A stretch of 64,000 nucleotides of DNA from an uncultured Lachnospiraceae bacterium (lineage in GTDB: Bacteria; Bacillota; Clostridia; Lachnospirales; Lachnospiraceae): NCBI GenBank assembly GCA_910577735.1, contig CAJTOO010000001.1, positions 3,782 through 67,781 of the forward strand. The letters are read 5' to 3'. Made by a program: the position numbers and the translations under genes. Of this stretch, positions 43,303 through 50,765 are shown one piece after another. The notes beneath the pieces were generated by a model, which worked only from the letters and a program-made list of their open reading frames with translations, did no database searches and was not told the origin of the DNA. Positions within the stretch are counted from its first letter, which is position 1. Each line of letters opens with the position of its first letter.

Positions 43303-45549
43303 TTATAGCCAGCCTCCATCCCTGATTTCCTGCATCATCACTTCCAGCATCTCCATTTCCATGTCCTGCTCTTTCCCGGAATACAGCTTAAGCGCCTGTT
43401 CATAATACACAAGCATCTGCTGATATGCCCTGTCCGCATTTTCTTTCGTCTGCTGTCTGTCTGCCTCAAGATATGCCAGTCTCTTATACACCTCGTACCT
43501 ATTGGGATAACTCTCTGCCATGGAAAGAAGCATCTCTTCCGCTTCGTCGAATCGCTGTAGATTTTCATATACAATGGCTATGTTTTCCTGTAACTGGTAT
43601 GTAACATATCCTTCCTCATAGATGGATCCAAATAATGCCAGCGCCTTCTCGTAGCAGTCCTGTGCCTGTGTCTCATCCACCTGCGCCTTCCGGGTATAGG
43701 CCTGTGCCAGACGTTCCGTCACGACAAGCGCCCCGTTTTCTGTAAATTGTGCGCCATACTCTTCCAGAAGCGCAATCTCCTCATCCACCGCCGTACCGCC
43801 GATGGCCTGATACACATCTGCACACAAAAGAACTGCCCGCTTCTTCATCTGCATATCTTCCGCAGACACAATGGTCTGTTTCAGATATTCCACAGCCGTC
43901 TCGTACTGCCCCCTGACATGAGCAATCTCGCCCTGCGCCATATAAACGGAGTCCTGGCCAAGACCAAGCGCGATTCCGCTGTCCAATGCCGACTGTGCAC
44001 GGTCAGCCTGTCCCATCTTAGCCAATGTAATGGCATAATCCCTGTAATAATTCCCGTTACCCGCATGGTACGCAAGGGCCTGTTCCAAAAGGGTCGCGGC
44101 ATTTGCATACTCCTGCTTCTCGTAATAAGCATTTCCTACTATATAATAAAGATTACCAAGCTGTTCCTTATCTGCTTCTGCTTCTACCTGAAAGGGTAAG
44201 GTGTTAATATAAGTTTCCCCAAGTGAAACGCAGGCATCATAATCTCCGCTCAGATACAACAGATACACTTCTTCCACATACGCGTCTATCCGCCTCCTGG
44301 AAATTCCTTTCGCTTCCTCTAAGTACACCTTCGCCTCTTCATATTCATACCGATTCACGGCCTCCGCCGCCTGCTGCAAAAAGCCGTAATAAGCTTCGTT
44401 CTTTTCCAGACGTATCTGATACAGGCCGCCGCATACAGTCAGAATGCCTATGACCAGGCAGGCAAGCGATGCAAGCTGCATCCCAGTCTGCTTCCTGTGC
44501 ATCGAAACATAGCGGCGGTCCAGTTTATAACAGTTCCTGACGGCTTTCAGAAATTCTGTGCCGTTCCGGTATCTGTCCCCCGGCGCAGGCTCTGTCATTT
44601 TATCCAGGATCAGGGAAAATCCCTCACTCACGGATGCATTCGTTGCAGACAGCGGAATCCGCTTCTCAAAATCCGCAGAAGGTTCTATGCCTGTCAGCAT
44701 ATAGCAAAGGACAACGCCAAGGCTGTATATATCCGAACGCGCATCAATCCCTCTGCCGATATATTGTAAATATTTTGACGTATACTTCGTGGAACTGCCT
44801 GCGGGTTTCCCCGCGGTCAAAATCTCTGTCTTATCCTCATCCGCCTGCGCAAGAATCTCCGTCCGGTCTTCCCTGGCACATACAGACACTTCTGCCTGAC
44901 TCCTGCCGGCTTCTGCCAGGACCTCGGTTTTATCCTCCTGTATATCTGCCGGAACAGATCCTGACTGTGTATAATTGTGTGTAATCCGCTCATATAAGGC
45001 CGGATCGCGGTACTGCTCCGGCGGGGAAAATCCGGCGCTGATTCCTACAGCCGACTCCATGGTTCCGCCCATGGCAAGTGCGATATTAAAATCAATCAGG
45101 CAGATATTGCCTTCCGGTGTCAGCATGATATTAGCAGGCTTGATATCACTGTGAATGATGGCAGGCTTGCGGCTGTGCAGGTAGTCTAACGCCTCCCCAA
45201 GCTGCCCTGCCCATTTTCTGACCTGCTTTTCCGTATACTTTCCATGCTCTTTGACCGCTTCGCCTACGGTTGTCCCATGAATGAAGTCCATCACCGTATA
45301 CACGCCGTCTTCTGTTTCAATAAAGTCATAGACTCTTGGCAGATATGGATGTTTCAGGTTCTTCAGAATATCCGCTTCCTGGCGGGATTTCACTTTTCCC
45401 AAAACTTCATCCCGAATCTTCTTGACCACCACATCGGTCTGTAGTCTGAGGTGGCGCGCCTTATATACAACACCCCCGCCGCCGGAACCAATCTCTTCCA
45501 GAATCTCATATGTATTTTCTAATAAAGTACCTTTTTGCAATGTTTTCAT
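43303..45549 (-). CDS. Membrane-anchored Ser/Thr kinase with phospho-motif insert and extracytoplasmic TPR domain
   Basis: 748 aa. Kinase lobes at 13-340: GSGGGGVVY (21-29), Lys43/44 in VVVKK, HSDIKPAN (133-140, Ser replacing Arg of HRD) and IDFNIAL (DFN replacing DFG). An unusual ~70-residue insert near 190-260, after the activation loop, carries three copies of D-K/R-T-E-V/I-L (Thr208, Thr230, Thr241). A membrane helix at 358-379 is followed by ~360 residues of TPR repeats (YEYEEAKVYLEEA, YANAATLLEQALAYHAG...). TPRs outside the cell suggest sensing of protein partners. The altered HRD/DFG motifs mean activity should be tested. Confidence 0.9.
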   Translation of the reverse strand: MKTLQKGTLLENTYEILEEIGSGGGGVVYKARHLRLQTDVVVKKIRDEVLGKVKSRQEADILKNLKHPYLPRVYDFIETEDGVYTVMDFIHGTTVGEAVKEHGKYTEKQVRKWAGQLGEALDYLHSRKPAIIHSDIKPANIMLTPEGNICLIDFNIALAMGGTMESAVGISAGFSPPEQYRDPALYERITHNYTQSGSVPADIQEDKTEVLAEAGRSQAEVSVCAREDRTEILAQADEDKTEILTAGKPAGSSTKYTSKYLQYIGRGIDARSDIYSLGVVLCYMLTGIEPSADFEKRIPLSATNASVSEGFSLILDKMTEPAPGDRYRNGTEFLKAVRNCYKLDRRYVSMHRKQTGMQLASLACLVIGILTVCGGLYQIRLEKNEAYYGFLQQAAEAVNRYEYEEAKVYLEEAKGISRRRIDAYVEEVYLLYLSGDYDACVSLGETYINTLPFQVEAEADKEQLGNLYYIVGNAYYEKQEYANAATLLEQALAYHAGNGNYYRDYAITLAKMGQADRAQSALDSGIALGLGQDSVYMAQGEIAHVRGQYETAVEYLKQTIVSAEDMQMKKRAVLLCADVYQAIGGTAVDEEIALLEEYGAQFTENGALVVTERLAQAYTRKAQVDETQAQDCYEKALALFGSIYEEGYVTYQLQENIAIVYENLQRFDEAEEMLLSMAESYPNRYEVYKRLAYLEADRQQTKENADRAYQQMLVYYEQALKLYSGKEQDMEMEMLEVMMQEIRDGGWL

Positions 45550-45589
45550 GGTTGTGCCTCGTGCGGATTGGGTGTTAATTAATGCTGCT

Positions 45590-46693
45590 TTACTCTGTCT
45601 TTCTCTCTTGGGTTAAATTACCGGAACTGTCATAGTCTTTTTCACCGATATGTCTGCCCTCTGCATCATATTCATCCTCATGGTAACTTTGCAAATTGCC
45701 GAATCCATCATATGTCTTATAACCGCTCCGCCTGCCTGCCGCATCATATTCATTCTCACTGTAACTTGTCAAATTACCGGAACCATCATACCATTTACAA
45801 CTAATTTCCTTACCTTCCGCATCCCATTCATTCTCATAGTAGCTCACCAAATTACCGGAACCATCATACCATTTACAACTAACTACCTTACCTTCCGCAT
45901 TATTTTCGTACTCCTGATAAGCCGTCAAATTACCAGAATCATCGTACTGTTTGGCAAGATGCCTGCCTGTTCCATCATATTCCTCCTCACTCATCAGCTT
46001 ACCGGAACTATCATACCCTTTGCAGCTAGAGAGATTACCTTCCATGTCATACTCACGCTCTAATTTGCTTAGATAGCTTTCGTACCACCCTGTCCACCCC
46101 AACGAATAATCTATTAAAACCCGCCCCTGTTCATCGTACTTACAGTCTCCCTGATCAATCAGATGACCTGCTCCATCATATAATGCAGTGGTTTTTTCTC
46201 TTCCCTGTAAGTCATAAGTATGTGTTACATAACTCTTTAATTCCCCCTCAAAGTAAAAACTTTCTTTCATGAGCCACCCATTAGAAGCCGTAATGTTCCC
46301 GCTCTCAATCATATCCATCTTTTCTTTCAGGCGCTCATCTCCGGTCAGCTCATATCCTTTGGCCGCATACTCATACGCTGTGTCAAAATCTCCTGTGCGT
46401 ATATAGACTTCCGCCAATCCCAGATATGCGTCCGCATTCATCGGATCGATCTCTATCGCATTGTTGAAAGCCACTACCGCTTCCTCATACTTCATCTCTT
46501 CCAGATATTTCTGGCCCAGTTCCAACTGCTCCCTCAGACGTCCTGCAGAAGAATTGCCGAGACTGCTTCCCACCAACAGTGTTATGATAACTACGATAAC
46601 AGCCGCAATCATTCCACACTTCTTCTTATTAAATCTGGCTGCATCCTTCTTTTTATCTGCTGGTAATTCGGATGATTCCCACTTTTCATCCAT
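45590..46693 (-). CDS. Membrane protein with TPR and YD (RHS-like) repeats, first gene of the T7SS operon
   Basis: 367 aa, AGAGGA 7 bp upstream. Short cytoplasmic basic N-terminus, membrane helix near 28-48 (MIAAVIVVIITLLVGSSLG), two TPR units (about 55-125: GQKYLEEMKYEEAVVAF, AYLGLAEVYIRTGDFDTAYEYA), then about ten ~21-residue YD-type repeats (CKWYDGSGNLVSYYENEWD, CKWYDGSGNLTSYSENEYD...) to the C-terminus. The repeats face outside and likely bind carbohydrate or protein. The near-identical copies are also visible in the DNA (45640-46050), so the unit number may vary between strains. Confidence 0.85.
   Translation of the reverse strand: MDEKWESSELPADKKKDAARFNKKKCGMIAAVIVVIITLLVGSSLGNSSAGRLREQLELGQKYLEEMKYEEAVVAFNNAIEIDPMNADAYLGLAEVYIRTGDFDTAYEYAAKGYELTGDERLKEKMDMIESGNITASNGWLMKESFYFEGELKSYVTHTYDLQGREKTTALYDGAGHLIDQGDCKYDEQGRVLIDYSLGWTGWYESYLSKLEREYDMEGNLSSCKGYDSSGKLMSEEEYDGTGRHLAKQYDDSGNLTAYQEYENNAEGKVVSCKWYDGSGNLVSYYENEWDAEGKEISCKWYDGSGNLTSYSENEYDAAGRRSGYKTYDGFGNLQSYHEDEYDAEGRHIGEKDYDSSGNLTQERKTE
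45640..46050. repeat. Intragenic tandem repeats encoding YD units
   Basis: About 63-66-bp units containing AAATTACCGGAACCATCATA recur through the 3' part of the 45590-46693 gene; two adjacent copies (45770-45800 and 45850-45880) are almost identical. Confidence 0.75.
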
Positions 46694-46781
46694 CTCGGCG
46701 TCCTCTTAACTTTCCTTGTTTATTTCTACTAATTTTTCCTTGCGTCAGGTTCTTCCCTGACTGTGTTTCACCTTCACGGGA

Positions 46782-46787
46782 ATTGTA
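46782..46787 (-). promoter_or_regulatory. T7SS operon promoter (extended -10)
   Basis: On the - strand TGCTACAAT gives an extended -10 (TACAAT at 46782-46787). No good -35 exists at the right distance; that position is taken by the LytTR-like box at 46804-46812, the layout of activator-dependent promoters. The leader to the ATG at 46693 is about 80 nt. Confidence 0.55.
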
Positions 46788-46803
46788 GCAAAATTTTTGA
46801 CAG

Positions 46804-46852
46804 ATGAACTGTTTCCTGACAGATGACCTGTATATTCGGATATATGACCTGT
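46804..46852 (-). promoter_or_regulatory. Three LytTR-type direct repeats upstream of the T7SS promoter
   Basis: On the - strand ACAGGTCAT (46844-46852), ACAGGTCAT (46823-46831) and ACAGTTCAT (46804-46812) repeat with periods of 21 and 19 bp, about two helical turns. LytTR/AgrA proteins bind 9-bp direct repeats of ACAGTT-like sequence with this spacing. A LytTR gene is in the operon these boxes control (36703-37425). Confidence 0.65.
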
Positions 46853-46903
46853 TATCCCACATTTCCATAAACTAGCTTCCGATAAGACATATGATTTTAC
46901 TTT

Positions 46904-46966
46904 AAAAAAAGACATAAAGAGAAAGTATTATCCAAAATCCGATAATACTTTCTCTTTATGTCTTTT
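46904..46966 (-). terminator. 26-bp perfect hairpin terminator of the repeat RNA
   Basis: Arms 46907-46932 and 46941-46966 are perfectly complementary over 26 bp with an 8-nt loop (CAAAATCC). On the - strand it is followed by seven T residues. It is far longer than a usual terminator stem and would also insulate the T7SS promoter from upstream transcription. Confidence 0.85.
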
Positions 46967-47046
46967 GAAAGTAATTTCTATAAAAGCCGTTAGCTGTGCT
47001 GTGCTGTGCTGTGCTGTGCTGTGCTGTGCTGTGCTGTGCTGTGCTG
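46904..47046 (-). ncRNA. Predicted small RNA with 11 pentanucleotide repeats
   Basis: A near-consensus promoter (47052-47080) would start transcription at about 47045, at the edge of a pentanucleotide array, and the 26-bp hairpin plus T7 ends it about 140 nt later. The RNA would be (AGCAC)n, a ~25-nt linker (near 46967-46992), then the hairpin. No ORF with a ribosome site occurs in it. The promoter, array and terminator together argue for a discrete non-coding transcript. The repeats could titrate a CAC/ACAG-binding protein; that is speculation. Confidence 0.6.
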
Positions 47047-47047
47047 T
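46993..47047. repeat. Pentanucleotide microsatellite, (GCTGT)11
   Basis: Exactly 11 perfect copies of GCTGT on the + strand, 55 bp with no interruption, lying outside any gene. Perfect repeats of this length are prone to slippage. Confidence 0.98.
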
Positions 47048-47051
47048 CAGC

Positions 47052-47080
47052 ATTTTATCTATAGTATCCATACGAGTCAA
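47052..47080 (-). promoter_or_regulatory. Promoter of the repeat RNA
   Basis: TTGACT (47075-47080) and TAAAAT (47052-47057) with a 17-bp spacer on the - strand, immediately upstream of the repeat array. Confidence 0.65.
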
Positions 47081-47222
47081 CCCTATTTCTTAATTTTTTA
47101 TAAATTTTCCCCGACTTAACTTTATCATATAATCATAGTACACGCAAGTGCAAAACAGGAAGGCCCATGTATGATACATATAGAGCAAGAAGCATCTATC
47201 TATTTGAGGATGACTCTGCTGA

Positions 47223-48113
47223 TCATTGAATATAAATTTCTGAAACGGTATTTTCCACACCATTGATCTGCAATCTGACATGAACTTTCCCATTCTCAAA
47301 CTCGTTCAATGGATATTTCAACGGTTCTGAAAGATTTGTAACATCAACAGACTTTGCTACATCTCCCTGTACCAGCCATAAGACAAGTGTTGCTCCATCT
47401 GGTACTGAACCACAGGAAATGTCAGCGTAAAGCAGCTGCGTGTCCGCGTCCGCAATCATCATATTCTGTTCTTTCACAAATCCTTCACTGGCACGTTTAA
47501 AATCCAGCTTCCAGACTTCATCCAGATAAGTGTTATGATTCATGCTGATCATGCCTAAGTTCCATACCTGCTCATTGGAAGTAACATTTGTGTTGATACC
47601 ATACCCAGTTGCCACACTGATGATAAACCCTGTCAGACATATCAGCATTAAGAACATACTCACAATACCCACAAACATATATAGTAAGTTGTGCGTTCCT
47701 TGTTTTACCATAACACCAGCATCCTCCTTTTCCATATGTGTTCCACATTCTTCGCAATACTTTGCCTTTACGGAAATTCGTTGTCCGCAGGCCGGACATA
47801 TGGTTTTGATTTCTGAACGGCGCAGAAAGTAAAGCAGCAAGCCGATAAAGGGAGTAACCAAAAAAATTACCACCGCCCATAGTACCGGATCATCGCTTCT
47901 CCTTTTACAATCCTGATATACCCATGCTGCAAAAAAAGCAGAGGTACACAGTCCAGAAAGGATAAAGCCAAAAAGCAGAGCAATAAGCGGCATGGAAAGA
48001 CCGCTAAATCCATCGCTTTTCAAAAAAAATATGCTTAACCGTATAAAAACAAACAGCAAAATAACCGTAATGCCACTATAAAACAAAAGCCTGTTTTTCT
48101 TCGTATGATTCAT
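47223..48113 (-). CDS. Polytopic membrane protein with phospholipase-D-nuclease-like N-terminus and zinc ribbon
   Basis: 296 aa. Helices near 10-30, 40-65 and 80-97 (WAVVIFLVTPFIGLLLYFLRR, the PLDc_N-type pattern), a zinc ribbon (CPACGQRISVKAKYCEECG near 107-125), a fourth helix near 142-168, then an extracytoplasmic beta-rich domain (~130 aa). It overlaps the upstream membrane protein gene by 4 bp and follows the sigma factor, so the three form one operon. It may be the stress sensor or output of that sigma factor. Confidence 0.75.
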   Translation of the reverse strand: MNHTKKNRLLFYSGITVILLFVFIRLSIFFLKSDGFSGLSMPLIALLFGFILSGLCTSAFFAAWVYQDCKRRSDDPVLWAVVIFLVTPFIGLLLYFLRRSEIKTICPACGQRISVKAKYCEECGTHMEKEDAGVMVKQGTHNLLYMFVGIVSMFLMLICLTGFIISVATGYGINTNVTSNEQVWNLGMISMNHNTYLDEVWKLDFKRASEGFVKEQNMMIADADTQLLYADISCGSVPDGATLVLWLVQGDVAKSVDVTNLSEPLKYPLNEFENGKVHVRLQINGVENTVSEIYIQ

Positions 48114-48487
48114 GCCAGTGCACCCCTTTTCTCAATGCTGATGGTAATTGCCTCTTTTATGTTTGCTCTTTTTACGCCCACTATGGTAAGCAATATACCC
48201 GCCGCACCAACATAAATACAGATTCCGGCTGCAAAGTATGATAAATAAATATTTTCAATCATCAGCAAAGCAAAAAGAGCCAACAAAGAAAACATAATCA
48301 GATTCAAAATCATCGGTAAATACCAAAGTGATACTTTATGCATGGCGGATTCTCTTTGCAACAAGGCTTCCTGTTCACGCACAGCCGCCTTAAGTTTAAA
48401 ATTCAGCTCCTTTTCCGGAACATCCGTCATTTTCATGGAAGCCCGGATAATTTCTTCTATTTCCATATTAGAACGATCATTTCTCAT
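48110..48487 (-). CDS. Small membrane protein, candidate anti-sigma factor
   Basis: 125 aa from the ATG at 48487 (GGAGG 9 bp upstream); the ATG at 48496 directly abuts that RBS. The cytoplasmic N-terminal ~55 residues (NMEIEEIIRASMKMTDVPEKELNFKLKAAVREQEALL, shown only in part: KMTDVPEKELNFKLKAAV) precede two hydrophobic segments (YLPMILNLIMFSLLALFALLM and YFAAGICIYVGAAGILLTIV). No zinc HxxxCxxC motif. The gene overlaps the end of the ECF sigma gene, the usual position of an anti-sigma factor. Confidence 0.65.
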   Translation of the reverse strand: MRNDRSNMEIEEIIRASMKMTDVPEKELNFKLKAAVREQEALLQRESAMHKVSLWYLPMILNLIMFSLLALFALLMIENIYLSYFAAGICIYVGAAGILLTIVGVKRANIKEAITISIEKRGALA

Positions 48488-49001
48488 AACCAGCATCCTC
48501 CAATCTCTTTTTAATTAAGCTTCTTCCCTTGAACAATCGACTTTTCACAGTACCGGGCGGTTTCCTAATAATAGCCGCTATCTGCTCTATGGAACAATCG
48601 GAAAGATAAAATAATATCAACGGCACTTTAAATTTTTCCGGAAGAGTTTGTATGATTTGATCAACTTCTGCAAGCAATTCTTTTTGAAGATAACTTTCCT
48701 CAATACTTTCTTCAGAATGCAGTACCATTTCCGCTTCCTCATCAAAATTGCTGCGCGGGGCAATCGTGTTTCGCCGCGCTTGTTTTCTTCTGTTACTTTT
48801 CCAAAGATAATGCGCTAAAGAAAAAAACAACGCTTTCGGATTCTTCTCCCAGTCAAGCGTCCATTGCGTTTCTAACGCTTTCAGGAAAGTCTGTTGATAT
48901 AAGTCCTCGGCATCCGCCTTGTCCACACAGAGTTTCAGGCAGAATCTGTATATATCTGTACCGAAATCATCAATACATTCTTCTAATTCCTTTGCATTCA
49001 C
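48477..49001 (-). CDS. ECF-type RNA polymerase sigma factor
   Basis: 174 aa, GTG start with GGAGG 7 bp upstream. Region 2 (FGTDIYRFCLKLCVDKADAEDLYQQTFLKAL) and region 4 (IIQTLPEKFKVPLILFYLSDCSIEQIAAIIRKPPGTVKSRLFKGR, seen as IEQIAAIIRKPPGTVKSRL) are typical of sigma-70 family ECF factors. A TGAACC-16 bp-CGAATA element near 49030-49060 may be an autoregulated promoter. The HipBA islet is inserted just upstream. Confidence 0.88.
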   Translation of the reverse strand: MNAKELEECIDDFGTDIYRFCLKLCVDKADAEDLYQQTFLKALETQWTLDWEKNPKALFFSLAHYLWKSNRRKQARRNTIAPRSNFDEEAEMVLHSEESIEESYLQKELLAEVDQIIQTLPEKFKVPLILFYLSDCSIEQIAAIIRKPPGTVKSRLFKGRSLIKKRLEDAGYEK

Positions 49002-49064
49002 GGTCTCACCTCCACTGCCTGTTCACCCTATATTCGCCGTGACTTTGTATGAGGTTCATTTTTT

Positions 49065-49089
49065 AAATACCCCTGATGGACCTGCATCC
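49065..49089. repeat. 25-bp direct repeat, left copy (half terminator)
   Basis: Identical over 25 bp to 50832-50856. This copy keeps only one arm of the terminator hairpin present at the right copy. It lies 9 bp from the HipA-like stop codon and marks one end of the inserted module. Confidence 0.85.
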
Positions 49090-49097
49090 TTTTCTAT

Positions 49098-50345
49098 TTA
49101 TTCTCTGTCAGGTTGAGGATTGTCAACAAAAACATCCTTTGCAGCTACCATCGCCGGCCTTCTATTCGGAACAGCAGCCTTAATTTTGTTCAAATCTTCC
49201 CCCAGCTGAAATCTTCTAAGCAAATCTATTTTCCGCTCATATCCTTCTCCAATCAATACCATTCTTTGCATATCCATTTTAGAGTCCAATGCATATAATT
49301 CCTCAATATATGATCTTGCCGGAAGTTTAGTCACATCAAGACAGTTCCTGTCCTTTACAAGCTTGAGCATTTTCAATTCATCACTGGCAAAGCTCTCGGT
49401 TTTTATGCTTAACAAGTCTCTGTCATTTGCCGGAACAGTGTCCTGGATAAATAAGCATTTACCACTGTCATATATAGGCGCTGGTGCTATAAAGCGCAGA
49501 CTTTCCGCATCCCTTAGTATTGATACATTCCCTAAGTGTCTGTCTCTTCCGGATAAGACAAAATCAGACAAAATCATGTAATCCATAAAGTGTCTGAGCT
49601 TATCGGTATCCATCCCGTGCTTACCGCAAACCTGAATAAAGTGTTCATATAAGGAAATATCATTAAATTGTCTTTCCGATATAACAACTTCATAAGCAGA
49701 TATCAGTTCCTTCTTTTGTGATGTAAAGAGTTTTGAATAGCAGCCATAATCATACTCCCGCCCATTAATCTTAATCAGTTTATAATCTGTATACGCGTCA
49801 AAGTCCTGCATCCTGTGCATTGTAGAGGCAATTACTTCATTAATGCTCTCTGTAGAAAACTGGTCTCTATTCCCCTTGAGCAGTCCCCTTTCTCCATGCA
49901 AAATTGTCCAGCTTTTTTCAAGGCTGCCCTGTAAGGAACCGTTCGGCGTATAATGTGGTATTTCTTCCTTTTTTTCATTTGCATCCGCACTGATCAATAT
50001 GTCTCCATGAAATGCATTATCAAACAAATTTACATCTTTCCACGTAAGTCCGGAATCCATCGGTGATATCCAATAATAATCCGTCAAGGACAATCCAAGA
50101 TTTTTAAGCAGGAAATCCTCCGGTCCAAGAAGTCCTTTCTTTGCAAGCATGCTTCTTATATGCCCCTGGCTAATCGGCACAGAACGTCTTTTCCACCATT
50201 GTTTCAGCCAATCATGATTCTTTACATCATGTAAAGGAGCAAGTTCGGGATGCACCAAGTCCTGATGAAACTTATATACACTCCCATCCTCAAGGAAGTC
50301 TACCAGTGTTATGATTTGATCCTTTCGTTTTAATACATAAAGCAT
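49098..50345 (-). CDS. HipA-like toxin kinase
   Basis: 415 aa from the ATG at 50345 (GGAGG 6 bp upstream), overlapping the antitoxin gene by 56 bp. The C-terminal half has the HipA kinase signatures: FVLSGRDRHLGNVSIL (catalytic Asp with DRHxxN) and APIYDSGKCLF (metal-binding Asp). HipA kinases phosphorylate aminoacyl-tRNA synthetases or other targets and cause growth arrest. The N-terminal ~150 residues are longer and unlike E. coli HipA. The lone neighbour is a HipB-like repressor, and the pair is flanked by exact direct repeats. Confidence 0.85.
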   Translation of the reverse strand: MLYVLKRKDQIITLVDFLEDGSVYKFHQDLVHPELAPLHDVKNHDWLKQWWKRRSVPISQGHIRSMLAKKGLLGPEDFLLKNLGLSLTDYYWISPMDSGLTWKDVNLFDNAFHGDILISADANEKKEEIPHYTPNGSLQGSLEKSWTILHGERGLLKGNRDQFSTESINEVIASTMHRMQDFDAYTDYKLIKINGREYDYGCYSKLFTSQKKELISAYEVVISERQFNDISLYEHFIQVCGKHGMDTDKLRHFMDYMILSDFVLSGRDRHLGNVSILRDAESLRFIAPAPIYDSGKCLFIQDTVPANDRDLLSIKTESFASDELKMLKLVKDRNCLDVTKLPARSYIEELYALDSKMDMQRMVLIGEGYERKIDLLRRFQLGEDLNKIKAAVPNRRPAMVAAKDVFVDNPQPDRE

Positions 50346-50745
50346 ATGCTTCCTCCATTTCAATATCTGACAGGTATTTTTCCATTTCCCACAAAGCTAT
50401 ACTGTCTATAAACATAGAAGACTCCCTTTTTACAGGGCACAGTTCATATCCATATTCTTTATGCTTATGTGCAAAATGCAGGTAGTACTTTTTATTCTTC
50501 TTTTCAACGAAACCGTTAATATGAAAACGCTCCGACTGCACAATAATTTCATGTTTGCATAATACAAACAGTTCATCCATGGAAATTTCCAATACTTTTG
50601 CAAGAGAATACAAAATTCCTGATTTCACATTTGCGATTTCCACCTTACAATTTACAATATCATTTAACGTACTATAGGAAATGCCGCTTCGTTTTGAAAG
50701 GCTGTATATGGAAATATTATGCGTGCTCAAATAATCTTTTAGCAT
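50290..50745 (-). CDS. HipB-like Xre-family antitoxin/repressor with C-terminal extension
   Basis: 151 aa, GAGG upstream. N-terminal HTH (LSTHNISIYSLSKRSGISYSTLNDIVNC, with YSTLNDIV as recognition helix; residues 5-60), then a ~80-residue extension (IIVQSERFHINGFVEKKNKKYYLHFAHKH, partly shown) not found in E. coli HipB. The extension might hold a HipS-like domain that neutralises the kinase. It is autoregulated by the palindrome across its promoter and coupled to the toxin by the 56-bp overlap. Confidence 0.82.
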   Translation of the reverse strand: MLKDYLSTHNISIYSLSKRSGISYSTLNDIVNCKVEIANVKSGILYSLAKVLEISMDELFVLCKHEIIVQSERFHINGFVEKKNKKYYLHFAHKHKEYGYELCPVKRESSMFIDSIALWEMEKYLSDIEMEEAYALCIKTKGSNHNTGRLP

Positions 50746-50765
50746 TATGAATCACCTCATTTTAG

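Noticed and set aside
46993..47047. CRISPR or IS-end interpretation of the repeat block and long hairpin
   Set aside because: Repeats are contiguous 5-mers without spacers; the hairpin has a U-tract and no flanking transposase or target duplication.
49098..50745. Prophage or integrative element carrying HipBA
   Set aside because: No integrase, transposase or phage gene lies between the 25-bp repeats; only the two genes fit.
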